Of a DNA stretch of 64,000 nt, positions 35,383 to 44,309 are shown piece after piece. Under the pieces are notes generated by a model. The model was not told the DNA's origin and made no database searches. It was given only the letters and a program-made list of their open reading frames with translations. The stretch is from Microbacterium endophyticum. Lineage in GTDB: Bacteria; Actinomycetota; Actinomycetes; Actinomycetales; Microbacteriaceae. The position numbers and the translations under genes are program-made. The stretch covers positions 2,542,001-2,606,000 of the forward strand of contig NZ_CP049255.1 of assembly GCF_011047135.1 (NCBI RefSeq), read 5' to 3'. Position 1 is the first letter of the stretch, and the number at the start of each line of letters is the position of its first letter.

Positions 35383-37296
35383 ATGGCGCACGCCCTCCGT
35401 TCGGACCTTCGTAACGTCGCAATTGTTGCGCACGTTGACCACGGCAAGACGACTCTCGTCGATGCCATGCTTCGGCAGACAGGGTCGTTCGGTGAACACG
35501 CGCACGTCGATGACCGCGCAATGGACTCGAATGACCTTGAGCGCGAAAAAGGCATCACGATCCTCGCCAAGAACACTGCGATTACGTACTCCGGCATCCA
35601 TGCCACCGACGGCCCCGTCACGATCAACGTGATTGACACTCCCGGTCACGCTGATTTCGGTGGCGAAGTCGAGCGTGGACTGTCGATGGTTGACGGCGTT
35701 GTGCTTCTCGTCGACGCATCTGAAGGCCCGCTGCCTCAGACGCGCTTCGTGCTGCGCAAGGCACTTGAATCGAAGCTCCCCGTCATCCTGCTCGTGAACA
35801 AGACGGACCGCCCCGACGCGCGTATCGCCGAGGTCGAAGAAGAGAGCCACGACCTTCTGCTCGGTCTTGCCTCTGACCTTCAGGATGATGTTCCCGATCT
35901 CGATGTCGACGCACTTCTCGACGTTCCCGTCGTCTACGCGTCTGGTCGTGCGGGGGCTGCATCCCACAACCGTCCCGCTGACGGCTCACTGCCCGACAAT
36001 GCAGATCTCGAGCCGCTCTTCGAAGCGATTCTCGAGCACGTTCCCGCGCCGGCCTACGACGACGAGGCTCCGCTCCAGGCATGGGTCACGAACCTCGACT
36101 CTTCGCCGTTCCTTGGCCGCCTTGCTCTTCTGCGCGTTTTCAACGGCACGCTCAAAAAGGGCCAGACAGTCGCGTGGGTGCGCGCAGACGGCACCGTGAG
36201 CAATGCACGCATCACCGAGCTTTTCAAGACGCGTGCGCTTGAGCGCTACCCCGCCGAGAGTGCGGGCCCCGGCGACATCGTTGCCATCGCAGGCTTTGAA
36301 GAAATCACGATCGGTGAAACGATCGCTGACCCCGAGGATGTTCGTCCGCTGAAGGCAATCACGGTTGACGACCCCGCGATCTCGATGACGATCGGCACCA
36401 ACACTTCACCGCTGGTCGGTAAGGTCCGTGGCCACAAGCTGACCGCGCGCATGGTGAAGGAGCGTCTCGACCGCGAGCTCATCGGTAACGTCTCACTCAA
36501 GGTCGTCGACATCGGACGCCCGGATGCCTGGGAAGTTCAGGGTCGCGGTGAACTCGCTCTCGCTATCCTCGTCGAGAACATGCGTCGCGAAGGCTTCGAG
36601 CTCACTGTCGGGAAGCCTCAGGTTGTGACCAAGAAGGTCGACGGAAAAACGTACGAACCTTTCGAGCACTTGACGATCGATGCTCCCGAAGAATATTTGG
36701 GCGCCATCACGCAGCTTCTCGCTGTGCGTAAGGGCCGCATGGATAACATGACGAACCACGGCACCGGCTGGGTTCGTATGGAGTTCATCGTTCCTTCACG
36801 CGGTCTCATCGGTTTCCGCACCGAGTTCCTGACGACAACCCGTGGCACCGGAATCGCGAACGCCATCTCGCACGGCTATGAGCCCTGGGCTGGTCACATC
36901 TCGACGCGTCAGAACGGCTCGATCGTCGCCGACCGCACCGGTGTGGTAACGCCGTTCGCCATCATCGCTCTGCAGGAGCGTATGAGCTTCTTCGTCCAGC
37001 CCACTCAAGAGGTTTATGAGGGCATGGTCATCGGCGAGAACTCGCGTAGCGATGACATGGACGTCAACATCACGAAAGAAAAGAAGCTCACGAACATGCG
37101 TGCCGCGAGCTCCGACACCTTCGAGTCGATGACGCCACCACGCCAGCTTTCGCTCGAGGAGAGCCTCGAATTCGCTCGCGAAGACGAGTGCGTCGAGGTC
37201 ACCCCTGAGATGGTGCGTATTCGCAAAGTAGTGCTTGACGCTACTGAGCGTGGGCGCTCGGCTTCCCGTCTCAAGCGCCAGGACGCAAACGCCTGA
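35383..37296 (+). CDS. typA: Translational GTPase TypA/BipA
   Basis: 637 residues. GTPase motifs: G1 AHVDHGKTT (16-24), switch II DTPGHADFG, NKTDRPDA. EF-G-like domains follow, and a C-terminal domain typical of BipA (GRGELALAILVENMRREGFEL, GRMDNMTNHGTGWVRMEF). Assists 50S assembly and stress-condition translation. A TACGAT -10-like box at 35330-35335 places the leader start near 35342, where GCCGGAATCCCGGC can fold into a small 5' hairpin; a weak CTGAGA is the best -35 candidate. Confidence 0.97.
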   Translation: MAHALRSDLRNVAIVAHVDHGKTTLVDAMLRQTGSFGEHAHVDDRAMDSNDLEREKGITILAKNTAITYSGIHATDGPVTINVIDTPGHADFGGEVERGLSMVDGVVLLVDASEGPLPQTRFVLRKALESKLPVILLVNKTDRPDARIAEVEEESHDLLLGLASDLQDDVPDLDVDALLDVPVVYASGRAGAASHNRPADGSLPDNADLEPLFEAILEHVPAPAYDDEAPLQAWVTNLDSSPFLGRLALLRVFNGTLKKGQTVAWVRADGTVSNARITELFKTRALERYPAESAGPGDIVAIAGFEEITIGETIADPEDVRPLKAITVDDPAISMTIGTNTSPLVGKVRGHKLTARMVKERLDRELIGNVSLKVVDIGRPDAWEVQGRGELALAILVENMRREGFELTVGKPQVVTKKVDGKTYEPFEHLTIDAPEEYLGAITQLLAVRKGRMDNMTNHGTGWVRMEFIVPSRGLIGFRTEFLTTTRGTGIANAISHGYEPWAGHISTRQNGSIVADRTGVVTPFAIIALQERMSFFVQPTQEVYEGMVIGENSRSDDMDVNITKEKKLTNMRAASSDTFESMTPPRQLSLEESLEFAREDECVEVTPEMVRIRKVVLDATERGRSASRLKRQDANA

Positions 37297-37299
37297 CGC

Positions 37300-38421
37300 T
37301 TATTGCGTAGTGATGTCATCCTCGAGGGCTTCGAGGATGTGCGCTGGGAGGTCGCCGTCCTCACCGCTCGCGTTCAGGCAGATCGCAATCGACATACCTG
37401 TTGTGGTGTTGTACATCGCGAGTGACTGGTAGCCGAGACCGTTGCCGGTGTGCCCCACCCAGTCACCGATTTTGCCGATACCCAGCCCGTACTCTTCGTA
37501 GTACGGGCTGGCTTCGTCTGCGGACGTGGATGAAAAAGATTCAAGACGTTCTTGCTGCACAGCGGCGCTGAGGACGCTTCCGGTTCCGAGGGCCTCGGCC
37601 CAGGCCGCGAGATCGGATGCAGTTCCGTACAGTCCGCCCGCTGCGCTGAATGCACTCGCTTGCACGACCGGCAGGGCCTCTGCGCCATCTGAGTCAACTG
37701 CGTAGGGCGAGGCTATGTTCGTAATGCTCGTGTCGTTGTCGGGATAGACGACGCTGTCGAGTCCCAGAGGCGTCAGAATGCGATCCTTGACGACCTGACT
37801 CCAGGCGCTTCCGGTTGCGGCCTCAATAATCTGACCGATCAAAACCGTGTTCGTGTTGGAGTACTGGTACGAAGTACCCGGCGCGAAGCTCTCTGGTACA
37901 CCCGCCACGAGACTCAGAAGTTCGCTGTCGTCCCAACGGCGTTCGGGGTTTTCTTGTATGAGAGAGAGAAGCTCGGGTTGCGCTGAGTAGTTCGGCACTC
38001 CGGAACGCATGACGGCTAACTGCCTCGGCGTCACAGCCGGATTCATGCCGTCGAATTGCGACGTCGAGGGTGCGTCGAGATCGACAACTCCTTCGTCAGC
38101 GAGTTGCAGCAGTGCGGTGACCACGAAGGATTTGGTCACACTGCGGTATGCGAAGAGTGTGTCATCGGTGACTGCCGCACCGGATTCATTAGCCACACCG
38201 ACGGGATAGGCCTGCTCAGTCCCACCTTGGCGCACGACCAGCACGCCTCCTGGTACACCGTTCTCGTTGAGGAGCTCTGCGAAGCGGCTGGCAGTCTCCT
38301 CTCTCACACCTTCCTCGCTCGACGCATCAGGTGCGTTGTTTGCCTGCCCGGTGCTGCAGGCGGTGACGAGCACGGCAAGCCCCGTGAGTATTGCTGCCAA
38401 TATCAAACGTCGCGTTCGCAT
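37300..38421 (-). CDS. Secreted serine hydrolase lipoprotein (class C beta-lactamase/DD-peptidase family)
   Basis: 373 residues. Signal with lipobox LVTAC (Cys22). Active-site motifs of the beta-lactamase family: SxxK in AYRSVTKSFV (about residue 91), YxN in YQYSNTNTV and a third-motif-like GHTGNGLG near the C-terminus. Such proteins are usually DD-peptidases or esterases rather than true lactamases. The start is leaderless-like: TAGGCT then 6 nt then ATG. Convergent with typA, 3 bp apart. Confidence 0.88.
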   Translation of the reverse strand: MRTRRLILAAILTGLAVLVTACSTGQANNAPDASSEEGVREETASRFAELLNENGVPGGVLVVRQGGTEQAYPVGVANESGAAVTDDTLFAYRSVTKSFVVTALLQLADEGVVDLDAPSTSQFDGMNPAVTPRQLAVMRSGVPNYSAQPELLSLIQENPERRWDDSELLSLVAGVPESFAPGTSYQYSNTNTVLIGQIIEAATGSAWSQVVKDRILTPLGLDSVVYPDNDTSITNIASPYAVDSDGAEALPVVQASAFSAAGGLYGTASDLAAWAEALGTGSVLSAAVQQERLESFSSTSADEASPYYEEYGLGIGKIGDWVGHTGNGLGYQSLAMYNTTTGMSIAICLNASGEDGDLPAHILEALEDDITTQ

Positions 38422-38427
38422 GCCGCC

Positions 38428-38433
38428 AGCCTA
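38428..38433 (-). promoter_or_regulatory. -10 box of the serine-hydrolase gene
   Basis: TAGGCT on the minus strand, 6 nt before the ATG at 38421. Confidence 0.4.
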
Positions 38434-38451
38434 GAAGAGATCCTTTTCGTG

Positions 38452-39000
38452 TCATCGCATCTCGGAGATCAAGACCGCAGATGTCCCGGGGCTGAGCGCT
38501 TCGAAGATGTGCGGCTCGTCGCCGGGGTAGGAGAGGTAATCTCCCGTCGCAAGGGTGTATGGAGCGACTATCGGGCCCACGCGCGCCTCGCCCGCGATCA
38601 TCACGACATGCTCGGTCGTGCCCCGCGGGTGAGGTTCGGAACGGCGTGCCGGGCCCGGCTCAGCATTGATCACATAGACATCTCGTCGTGTCTGCGGGGG
38701 ACTGACCGCCAGTAGCGTTGCTGTGTACGTAGCCTCCGAGGAGTGGATTCCCGACGACGCAGCGCGTCGAACGAGAGTTGGCGCTGACGAGTGCTCTTCT
38801 ATCAGGGCGGCAAACGGTAGTCCCAGCGCTGTGGCGAGTGCCCAAAGCGTTTCCACGCTGGGGTTTCCGCCGCTACTCTCCAGCTGCGAGACGGTTGCCT
38901 TCGATACGCCCGAGCGGCGAGCAAGTTCCGAGACCGAAAGGCCAGCGGCCTCGCGCTCACGCTTCACGGCGCGCGCTATCTTCTGCCCGAGGTTGTTCAT
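38452..39000 (-). CDS. XRE-family regulator with C-terminal cupin sensor
   Basis: 182 residues from the ATG at 39000. HTH at residues 4-60 (LGQKIARAVKREREAAGLSVSELARRSGVSKATVSQLESSGGNPS) and a cupin domain from about 105 (SEPHPRGTTEHVVMIAGEARVGP... GDYLSYPGDEPHIFE) for a small ligand. Divergent from azlC with a 115-bp gap containing two direct repeats and a promoter, so it probably controls AzlCD and itself. Amino-acid sensing is inferred from that pairing. Confidence 0.9.
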   Translation of the reverse strand: MNNLGQKIARAVKREREAAGLSVSELARRSGVSKATVSQLESSGGNPSVETLWALATALGLPFAALIEEHSSAPTLVRRAASSGIHSSEATYTATLLAVSPPQTRRDVYVINAEPGPARRSEPHPRGTTEHVVMIAGEARVGPIVAPYTLATGDYLSYPGDEPHIFEALSPGTSAVLISEMR

Positions 39001-39003
39001 ACT

Positions 39004-39030
39004 GTTCAGTATGGCAAACAATCGTTCAGT
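39004..39030. promoter_or_regulatory. Direct-repeat operator for the XRE-cupin regulator
   Basis: GTTCAGT occurs at 39004-39010 and 39024-39030, exactly 20 bp (two helical turns) apart, directly next to the regulator's start codon. The second copy abuts the -35 of azlC. Confidence 0.55.
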
Positions 39031-39059
39031 TTGACAGCCGAGATCTCGATGCCCAAGAT
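39031..39059 (+). promoter_or_regulatory. Candidate azlC promoter
   Basis: TTGACA (39031-39036), 17-nt spacer, CAAGAT (39054-39059). The -35 touches the second GTTCAGT operator copy, so binding there would repress. Confidence 0.5.
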
Positions 39060-39115
39060 GGTCATCATGCGGGTGTTACGAAAGATGGCCACGGTTCACG
39101 TTCGAGGTGGTGCGT

Positions 39116-39838
39116 GTGACCCGCAGTGAGACGAATGAGTCGCAGCGCCCGTGGCGCCAAGCGTGGTCGGTCGCGCTCGCTTCGAGCGCGTACGGCGTCT
39201 CATTCGGTGCGCTCGCGGTTGCCTCGGGGCTGGACGTCTGGCAAACCTGCGTGCTGAGCCTCTTGATGTTCACGGGCGGTTCGCAGTTCGCGTTCATCGG
39301 CGTGATTGGCGCCGGGGGCCTCGCTGCGGCGCCGTCCGCGATCGCTTCGGCGGCGCTCCTCGGGGTGCGAAACGTGGCATATGGCATCCGCATGTCCCCG
39401 GTCGTCGGCGGCGGCTTTTGGCGAAGGCTTGCAGCCGCACAACTGACTATCGACGAATCAACGGCCGTGGCTCTCGCCCAGTCGACTCCACGCGGGCGAA
39501 CGATCGGCTTCTGGGCGACAGGCATCGCCATCTATGCGGGTTGGAACATCACTACCCTTGCGGGGGCACTTGCGGGCGATGTGCTCGGTGACGTCAGCAA
39601 GTACGGGCTCGACGCGGCTGCTGCTGCAGCATTTCTCGCGCTGCTGTGGCCAAGGCTCCGTAGTCGCCAAACAGTCGCTGTCGCGGCGGCGGCGGCTGTC
39701 GTTGCGACCATAATGACGCCGGTATCGATGCCAGGGGTTCCGGTGATTGTGGCAGCACTCGTAGCGATCGTGGTCGGCTGGTTCAACTGGCTGCAGCCAC
39801 AGCAGCCCGAGCCGGTCGAAGGCGAGGCGAACCCGTGA
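39116..39838 (+). CDS. azlC: AzlC-family branched-chain amino acid exporter, large subunit
   Basis: 240 residues. GTG at 39116 is preferred since GAGGTGG lies 5 nt upstream; GTGs at 39107 and 39110 are inside that site. About seven TM segments. Typical AzlC start SVALASSAYGVSFGALAVASGLDVWQTCVLSLLMFTGGSQFAFIG. Works with AzlD, whose gene overlaps by 4 bp, to export leucine, isoleucine or valine. Confidence 0.92.
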   Translation: MTRSETNESQRPWRQAWSVALASSAYGVSFGALAVASGLDVWQTCVLSLLMFTGGSQFAFIGVIGAGGLAAAPSAIASAALLGVRNVAYGIRMSPVVGGGFWRRLAAAQLTIDESTAVALAQSTPRGRTIGFWATGIAIYAGWNITTLAGALAGDVLGDVSKYGLDAAAAAAFLALLWPRLRSRQTVAVAAAAAVVATIMTPVSMPGVPVIVAALVAIVVGWFNWLQPQQPEPVEGEANP

Positions 39839-40149
39839 CGGCGTGGACAGCGGTGCTCCTGGCATCAATCGCCTGTGTGCTGCTGAAGACACTCGGTTAT
39901 CTCGTGCCGCCGTCGTTGCTCTCAGCTCCGCGCCCGGCGCGAATCGCGGAACTACTGACTGTGGCCCTTCTCGGGGCCCTTGTGGCGGTACAGACGTTTG
40001 CCTCGGGCCAAGAACTGGTTGTAGATGCCAGGATCCCCGCACTCTTCGCAGCGGGAATCCTGCTGTGGCTGCGCGCACCGTTCGTCGTGGTCGTCATTGC
40101 TGCGGCATCGGTTGCCGCCGTGCTGCGTGCGATCGGGCTCGCCGCATAG
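39835..40149 (+). CDS. azlD: AzlD-family branched-chain amino acid exporter, small subunit
   Basis: 104 residues, GTG start within the azlC stop (GTGA). Four TM segments; the family start TAWTAVLLASIACVLLKTLGYLVPPSLL and the conserved PALFAAGILLWLRAPFVVVV are visible. Membrane partner of AzlC. Confidence 0.92.
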   Translation: MTAWTAVLLASIACVLLKTLGYLVPPSLLSAPRPARIAELLTVALLGALVAVQTFASGQELVVDARIPALFAAGILLWLRAPFVVVVIAAASVAAVLRAIGLAA

Positions 40150-40171
40150 GTTTCTTCAAAACATCACGCCG

Positions 40172-40177
40172 TACGAT
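40172..40177 (+). promoter_or_regulatory. -10 box, leaderless start of the next membrane protein
   Basis: TACGAT, then 6 nt, then the GTG at 40184. Confidence 0.45.
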
Positions 40178-40183
40178 GAGATC

Positions 40184-40549
40184 GTGAATGTCGGACGAAT
40201 TAGCGCGTGGGTCATCAGCCTTATCGTGGGAGCTGCTTATGGCGCGGCTGGGACGATATCGCAGGCATACATGCTGTGGGGTATTCCGTTGGGACTCGCT
40301 ATCTCGATGATCGCGTGCGCCGCGGTTCTTGCCGCGATTCGCCTTCTTTCCGAAGACCGCTGGTCAACGCTTGCTGCGGGCGTGGGGATGGTTGTGATCA
40401 CACTGGTGCTCTCGGGGAGCGGGCCCGGTGGTTCTGTAGTTGTCGAGGCATCCACACTCGGAGTTGTGTGGACAGTCGCGGTACCTCTCATCGTCGCGAT
40501 AGTTGTCGCATGGCCCGACCTTCGCAGCCCGAGGGCTGAGGACGCTTAG
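40184..40549 (+). CDS. Four-TM membrane protein (DUF6113-like) upstream of fdxA
   Basis: 121 residues from the GTG at 40184; a longer frame from 40025 shadows azlD. Four hydrophobic segments (7-27, 31-51, 61-78, 91-110). Conserved actinobacterial location before fdxA, where DUF6113 proteins are found; assignment to that family is from memory. A leaderless -10 lies 6 nt upstream. Confidence 0.7.
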   Translation: MNVGRISAWVISLIVGAAYGAAGTISQAYMLWGIPLGLAISMIACAAVLAAIRLLSEDRWSTLAAGVGMVVITLVLSGSGPGGSVVVEASTLGVVWTVAVPLIVAIVVAWPDLRSPRAEDA

Positions 40550-40552
40550 ACT
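40547..40552 (+). promoter_or_regulatory. -10 box, leaderless fdxA
   Basis: TAGACT overlaps the stop codon of the preceding gene and lies exactly 6 nt before the fdxA ATG at 40559. Confidence 0.5.
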
Positions 40553-40558
40553 GGAACC

Positions 40559-40879
40559 ATGACGTATGTGATCGCCCTTCCGTGCGTCGATGTGAAGGAT
40601 CGTGCCTGCATCGACGAGTGCCCCGTCGACTGCATTTATGAGGGGGAGCGTTCGCTATACATTCACCCCGACGAATGCGTCGACTGTGGTGCGTGTGAAC
40701 CCGCCTGTCCGGTAGAAGCGATCTACTACGAAGACGATCTTCCCGACGAGTGGCAGGACTACTACAAAGCGAACGTCGAGTTCTTCGACGACATCGGCTC
40801 TCCCGGTGGTGCCGCGAAGGTCGGTGTGATCGCGAGCGACCACCCGTTCATCGCCGCGCTCCCGCCCCAAGCGCACTGA
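40559..40879 (+). CDS. fdxA: 7Fe ferredoxin
   Basis: 106 residues. The first cluster region reads [17 protein letters not shown], with the spacing of the mixed 3Fe-4S/4Fe-4S type; the second is [15 protein letters not shown]. The long C-terminal tail ([18 protein letters not shown]) is characteristic of mycobacterial FdxA/FdxC. It supplies low-potential electrons to redox enzymes. dapC follows 14 bp later, an order also found in M. tuberculosis (fdxC-dapC). Confidence 0.96.
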   Translation: MTYVIALPCVDVKDRACIDECPVDCIYEGERSLYIHPDECVDCGACEPACPVEAIYYEDDLPDEWQDYYKANVEFFDDIGSPGGAAKVGVIASDHPFIAALPPQAH

Positions 40880-40893
40880 GTCGAGCGTCGATT

Positions 40894-42000
40894 ATGGGCG
40901 TTGCAGACCTCGCGGAATACCCCTGGGATGCTGTCGCTCCCTACGCAGCGACAGCCCGCTCCCACCCGGACGGCATCGTCGATTTGTCGATCGGTTCCCC
41001 GGTCGATCCGACACCTGAGGTCATCGCGACGTCGCTGGCCGCCGCGACCGATGCGCACGCGTACCCGCAGACAATGGGAACGGCGGATCTGCGCGATGCA
41101 ATAACCCAGTGGTATTCGCGCCGGCGTGCTGTCGAGGGGCTCAGTCGGAATAACGTGCTGCCCACGGTCGGATCCAAAGAGCTCGTCGCGTTGCTTCCTT
41201 TGCTGCTTGGGCTGGGCCCCGGCGACGTCGTCGTCCATCCGCGTGCCGCTTACCCGACATATGAGGTGGGTGCACGGCTCGTAGGAGCTACACCGCTCGC
41301 TTCGGATGATCCGGCCGAATGGCCGGAAGCTACTCGACTCGTCTGGATCAACTCGCCCGGAAATCCTGACGGTTACGTCTGGGATGCTACTGCGCTTCGT
41401 GGGGCGAAAGAACGTGCCGAGTCTCTTGGCGCCGTGCTCGCGAGCGACGAATGCTATGCCGAGTTGGGGTGGGATGCTCCTTGGGATGTCGACCCCATCC
41501 CATCGGTACTTGATGCGCGAGTCGCGCAGGGCAGTTTCACCGGGCTGCTTTCGGTGTACTCGCTCAGCAAACAATCGAACCTGGCCGGTTATCGGGCCGC
41601 GTTCATCGCCGGGGATGAAGTTCTCATCTCCAAGCTTTTAACCGCACGCAAACACCTCGGCTTGATGCCACCCGCACCTGTGCAGGCCGCCATGACTGTT
41701 GCTCTTGGCGACGATGACCATGTGGCTCTGCAAAAGGAGCGTTATCGCGCGCGACGCGCGCTGCTGAAGCCCGCGATCGAGTCAGCCGGGTTCCGCGTCG
41801 ACAGAAGTGAAGCAGGGCTTTATCTGTGGGCGACGGAGGGCAAAGACGCCTGGGACAGCCTCGCGACGCTTTCACGTCTCGGCATCCTGGCCGGACCAGG
41901 CCACTTCTATGGCGGCGACTTCTCGCAGCACGTGCGTTTTTCGCTGACGGCGACAGACGAAAGAATCAGGGCAGCTGCTACACGTCTTGCGGGTCTTTAG
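40894..42000 (+). CDS. dapC: N-succinyldiaminopimelate aminotransferase
   Basis: 368 residues from the ATG at 40894. Class I PLP aminotransferase: substrate loop SIGSPVDPTPEVI, INSPGNPDGYVWD, the PLP lysine in YSLSKQSNLAGYR (about residue 231), and a C-terminal RFSLTATDERI. Lysine/meso-diaminopimelate branch with dapD and dapE nearby. The position after fdxA and the SxSKxSN pattern support DapC over general aminotransferases. Confidence 0.93.
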   Translation: MGVADLAEYPWDAVAPYAATARSHPDGIVDLSIGSPVDPTPEVIATSLAAATDAHAYPQTMGTADLRDAITQWYSRRRAVEGLSRNNVLPTVGSKELVALLPLLLGLGPGDVVVHPRAAYPTYEVGARLVGATPLASDDPAEWPEATRLVWINSPGNPDGYVWDATALRGAKERAESLGAVLASDECYAELGWDAPWDVDPIPSVLDARVAQGSFTGLLSVYSLSKQSNLAGYRAAFIAGDEVLISKLLTARKHLGLMPPAPVQAAMTVALGDDDHVALQKERYRARRALLKPAIESAGFRVDRSEAGLYLWATEGKDAWDSLATLSRLGILAGPGHFYGGDFSQHVRFSLTATDERIRAAATRLAGL

Positions 42001-42171
42001 TCGCAGACCTCTCGCGGATTACGTCATCCTTTGGACGTTGTCGGCATAGCCTCAGACGCGCACTAGGCTGTATTGGACGGAAGTCACGGCGGACTGTTCG
42101 AGACTCCCGGGGGTCATCAATCGGTGACTCACCCAACGACCCTCGCCGACCAGAAATCGCAAGGAGGCGCC

Positions 42172-43467
42172 GTGAGCGACGCGGACACGCACCAGAACAA
42201 GGCCACACTGAATGTGGGGGAGCGTTCTGCAGAGTTCCCGGTTTTACTTGGCACCGATGGTGCCCCCAGCATCGACATCTCGACCTTCACGCGTCAAACC
42301 GGCCATACCGCTCTCGACTACGGATTCGTCAACACGTCCGCAACGAAGTCAGCCATCACCTACATCGATGGTGATGAGGGCATCCTCCGCTACCGGGGCT
42401 ACCCCATCGAGCAGCTCGCGACCCACTCCAGCTATCTCGAGGTCGCATGGTTGTTGATTTACGGTGAGCTGCCTTCTGAGAGCGAGCTTGCCGAGTTCGA
42501 TAACAAGATTCGTCGCCACACTCTTTTGCACGAGGATCTCAAGCGTTTCTTCTCCTCGCTGCCACCGACGGCGCACCCGATGTCGGTGCTTTCGGCCGCA
42601 ACCGCTGCGCTGTCGACGTATTACGAGGGCGAATCGGATCCATCGAACCCTGAGCACGTTGAACTCAACACGATTCGGATGCTCGCGAAGCTCCCCGTCA
42701 TTGCTGCGTATGCCCACAAGAAGAGTGTCGGTCAGGCATTTTTGTACCCCGATAACTCGATGAGCTTCGTCGACAACTTTTTGAAGCTCAACTTCGGAGT
42801 TCTCAGCGAGCTCTATGAAATCAACCCGGTCATGTCTCGTGCGCTCGAGCGATTGCTTATCTTGCACGAGGACCACGAGCAGAATGCGTCGACATCGACG
42901 GTGCGTCTGGTTGGATCGACGGGCGCGAACCAGTTCTCCTCGATTTCTGCAGGCATCAACGCGCTGTACGGTCCGCTGCACGGTGGTGCGAACGAGGCTG
43001 TACTCGACATGCTCGGACGCATTCGAGACTCGGGAGAATCGGTGCAGCGTTTTGTCGAGCGGGTGAAGAACAAAGAAGACGGCGTAAAGCTGATGGGCTT
43101 CGGTCACCGCGTCTACAAGAATTATGATCCGCGCGCACGTCTCGTGAAGGAATCCGCTGATGAGGTTTTGCGCGAGCTGGGAGTCAAGGATCCGCTGCTC
43201 GATCTCGCGAAAGAGCTAGAAGATATTGCGCTGAATGACGACTACTTCAAGGAACGTCGGCTTTATCCCAACGTCGATTTCTACACCGGCGTGATTTACA
43301 AGGCGATGGGCTTTCCCACCCGCATGTTCACAGTGCTGTTCGCGATCGGTCGACTTCCCGGCTGGCTCGCGCACTGGCGTGAGATGCAAACAGATCCGCA
43401 GACCAAGATCGGTCGCCCCCAGCAGCTCTACACCGGATCGCCGCAGCGGGACTATCCGGGCGTCTAG
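42172..43467 (+). CDS. gltA: Citrate synthase (type II)
   Basis: 431 residues, GTG at 42172 with AAGGAGG (42161-42167) ahead. Typical motifs: YIDGDEGILRYRGYPIEQLA, NFLKLNFGV, the active-site histidines in HEDHEQNASTSTVRLVGSTGAN and GPLHGGANEAVLDML, GFGHRVYKNYDPRA, and the C-terminal GRLPGWLAHWREM...QLYTGSPQRDYP. Condenses oxaloacetate and acetyl-CoA. Its last codons overlap the convergent ppk2 stop by 4 bp. Confidence 0.97.
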   Translation: MSDADTHQNKATLNVGERSAEFPVLLGTDGAPSIDISTFTRQTGHTALDYGFVNTSATKSAITYIDGDEGILRYRGYPIEQLATHSSYLEVAWLLIYGELPSESELAEFDNKIRRHTLLHEDLKRFFSSLPPTAHPMSVLSAATAALSTYYEGESDPSNPEHVELNTIRMLAKLPVIAAYAHKKSVGQAFLYPDNSMSFVDNFLKLNFGVLSELYEINPVMSRALERLLILHEDHEQNASTSTVRLVGSTGANQFSSISAGINALYGPLHGGANEAVLDMLGRIRDSGESVQRFVERVKNKEDGVKLMGFGHRVYKNYDPRARLVKESADEVLRELGVKDPLLDLAKELEDIALNDDYFKERRLYPNVDFYTGVIYKAMGFPTRMFTVLFAIGRLPGWLAHWREMQTDPQTKIGRPQQLYTGSPQRDYPGV

Positions 43468-44279
43468 TCTTTTTTCTTTTTCTTCCCTATTACTTCTGAC
43501 GCGTAGTCGGGGACCGTCACGATGTTCTCGCGCGGCGGTCGCTCGTAGCCTTGCGACTGCGGGCGCGACGGAATTTTGACGACTTCCCGCTCGATGACGG
43601 TCCACGGCACCTGATTGAGCAGATGCGAAATCATATTCAGGCGGCCACGTCGCTTGTCTTCATTGTCGACTTCGAACCAGGGAGCCTCGGGAATGTCGGT
43701 ATGGATGAGCATCGCGTCTTTGGCAAGCGAATAGCTTTCCCATTCGGTGATGGACGCCACGTCATTCGGGCTGAGCTTCCAACGGCGCATCGGATCGTCC
43801 GCGCGATCTCGAAAGCGGCGCTCCTGCTCCACATCGGACACGCTGAACCAGTACTTCAGGAGCAGGATGCCGTCTTCTACCAGCATCCGCTCAAAAATCG
43901 GTGCTTGACGCAAGAACCTGGTGTATTCCTCTTGCGTGCAATATCCCATGACGCGCTCAACGCCAGCGCGGTTGTACCAAGACCGGTCCATCAGCACGAT
44001 CTCGCCGGCCGCGGGTAGATGCGCGATGTAGCGCTGGAAGTACCACTCGCTCTTCTGTCGCGGAGTCGGTGATGGAAGTGCAACTATTCGGGTCACGCGG
44101 GGATTGAGATACGCGGAAACTCGGTTGATCGTCGAGCCTTTGCCAGCGGCATCGCGGCCTTCGAAGATGACGACTACTCGAGCGCCGGTTTCTTGGACCC
44201 AGGCTTGCATGTCTACGAGCTGTGCCTGCAGCTTCTTCAGCTCCCGCTCGTACGGCTTCTTGGGCACACGCGTAGGCAT
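43464..44279 (-). CDS. ppk2: Polyphosphate kinase 2
   Basis: 271 residues, single-domain PPK2. Walker A GRDAAGKGSTINRV (about 44-57), Walker B VLMDRSWYNRAGVERVMG, and the lid motif DRADDPMRRWKLSP. Uses polyphosphate to phosphorylate nucleotides (or the reverse); subclass is not settled by the visible motifs. Ends with a Lys-run tail (IGKKKKKD). Convergent with gltA. Confidence 0.95.
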   Translation of the reverse strand: MPTRVPKKPYERELKKLQAQLVDMQAWVQETGARVVVIFEGRDAAGKGSTINRVSAYLNPRVTRIVALPSPTPRQKSEWYFQRYIAHLPAAGEIVLMDRSWYNRAGVERVMGYCTQEEYTRFLRQAPIFERMLVEDGILLLKYWFSVSDVEQERRFRDRADDPMRRWKLSPNDVASITEWESYSLAKDAMLIHTDIPEAPWFEVDNEDKRRGRLNMISHLLNQVPWTVIEREVVKIPSRPQSQGYERPPRENIVTVPDYASEVIGKKKKKD

Positions 44280-44309
44280 CAGGGCTCCTTCACTCGAGGT
44301 GAGAGAACT

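Noticed and set aside
37300..38421. Calling the serine hydrolase an antibiotic-resistance beta-lactamase
   Set aside because: SxxK and YxN are shared with DD-peptidases and esterases; nothing specific for a lactamase is visible and there is no ampR-type regulator.
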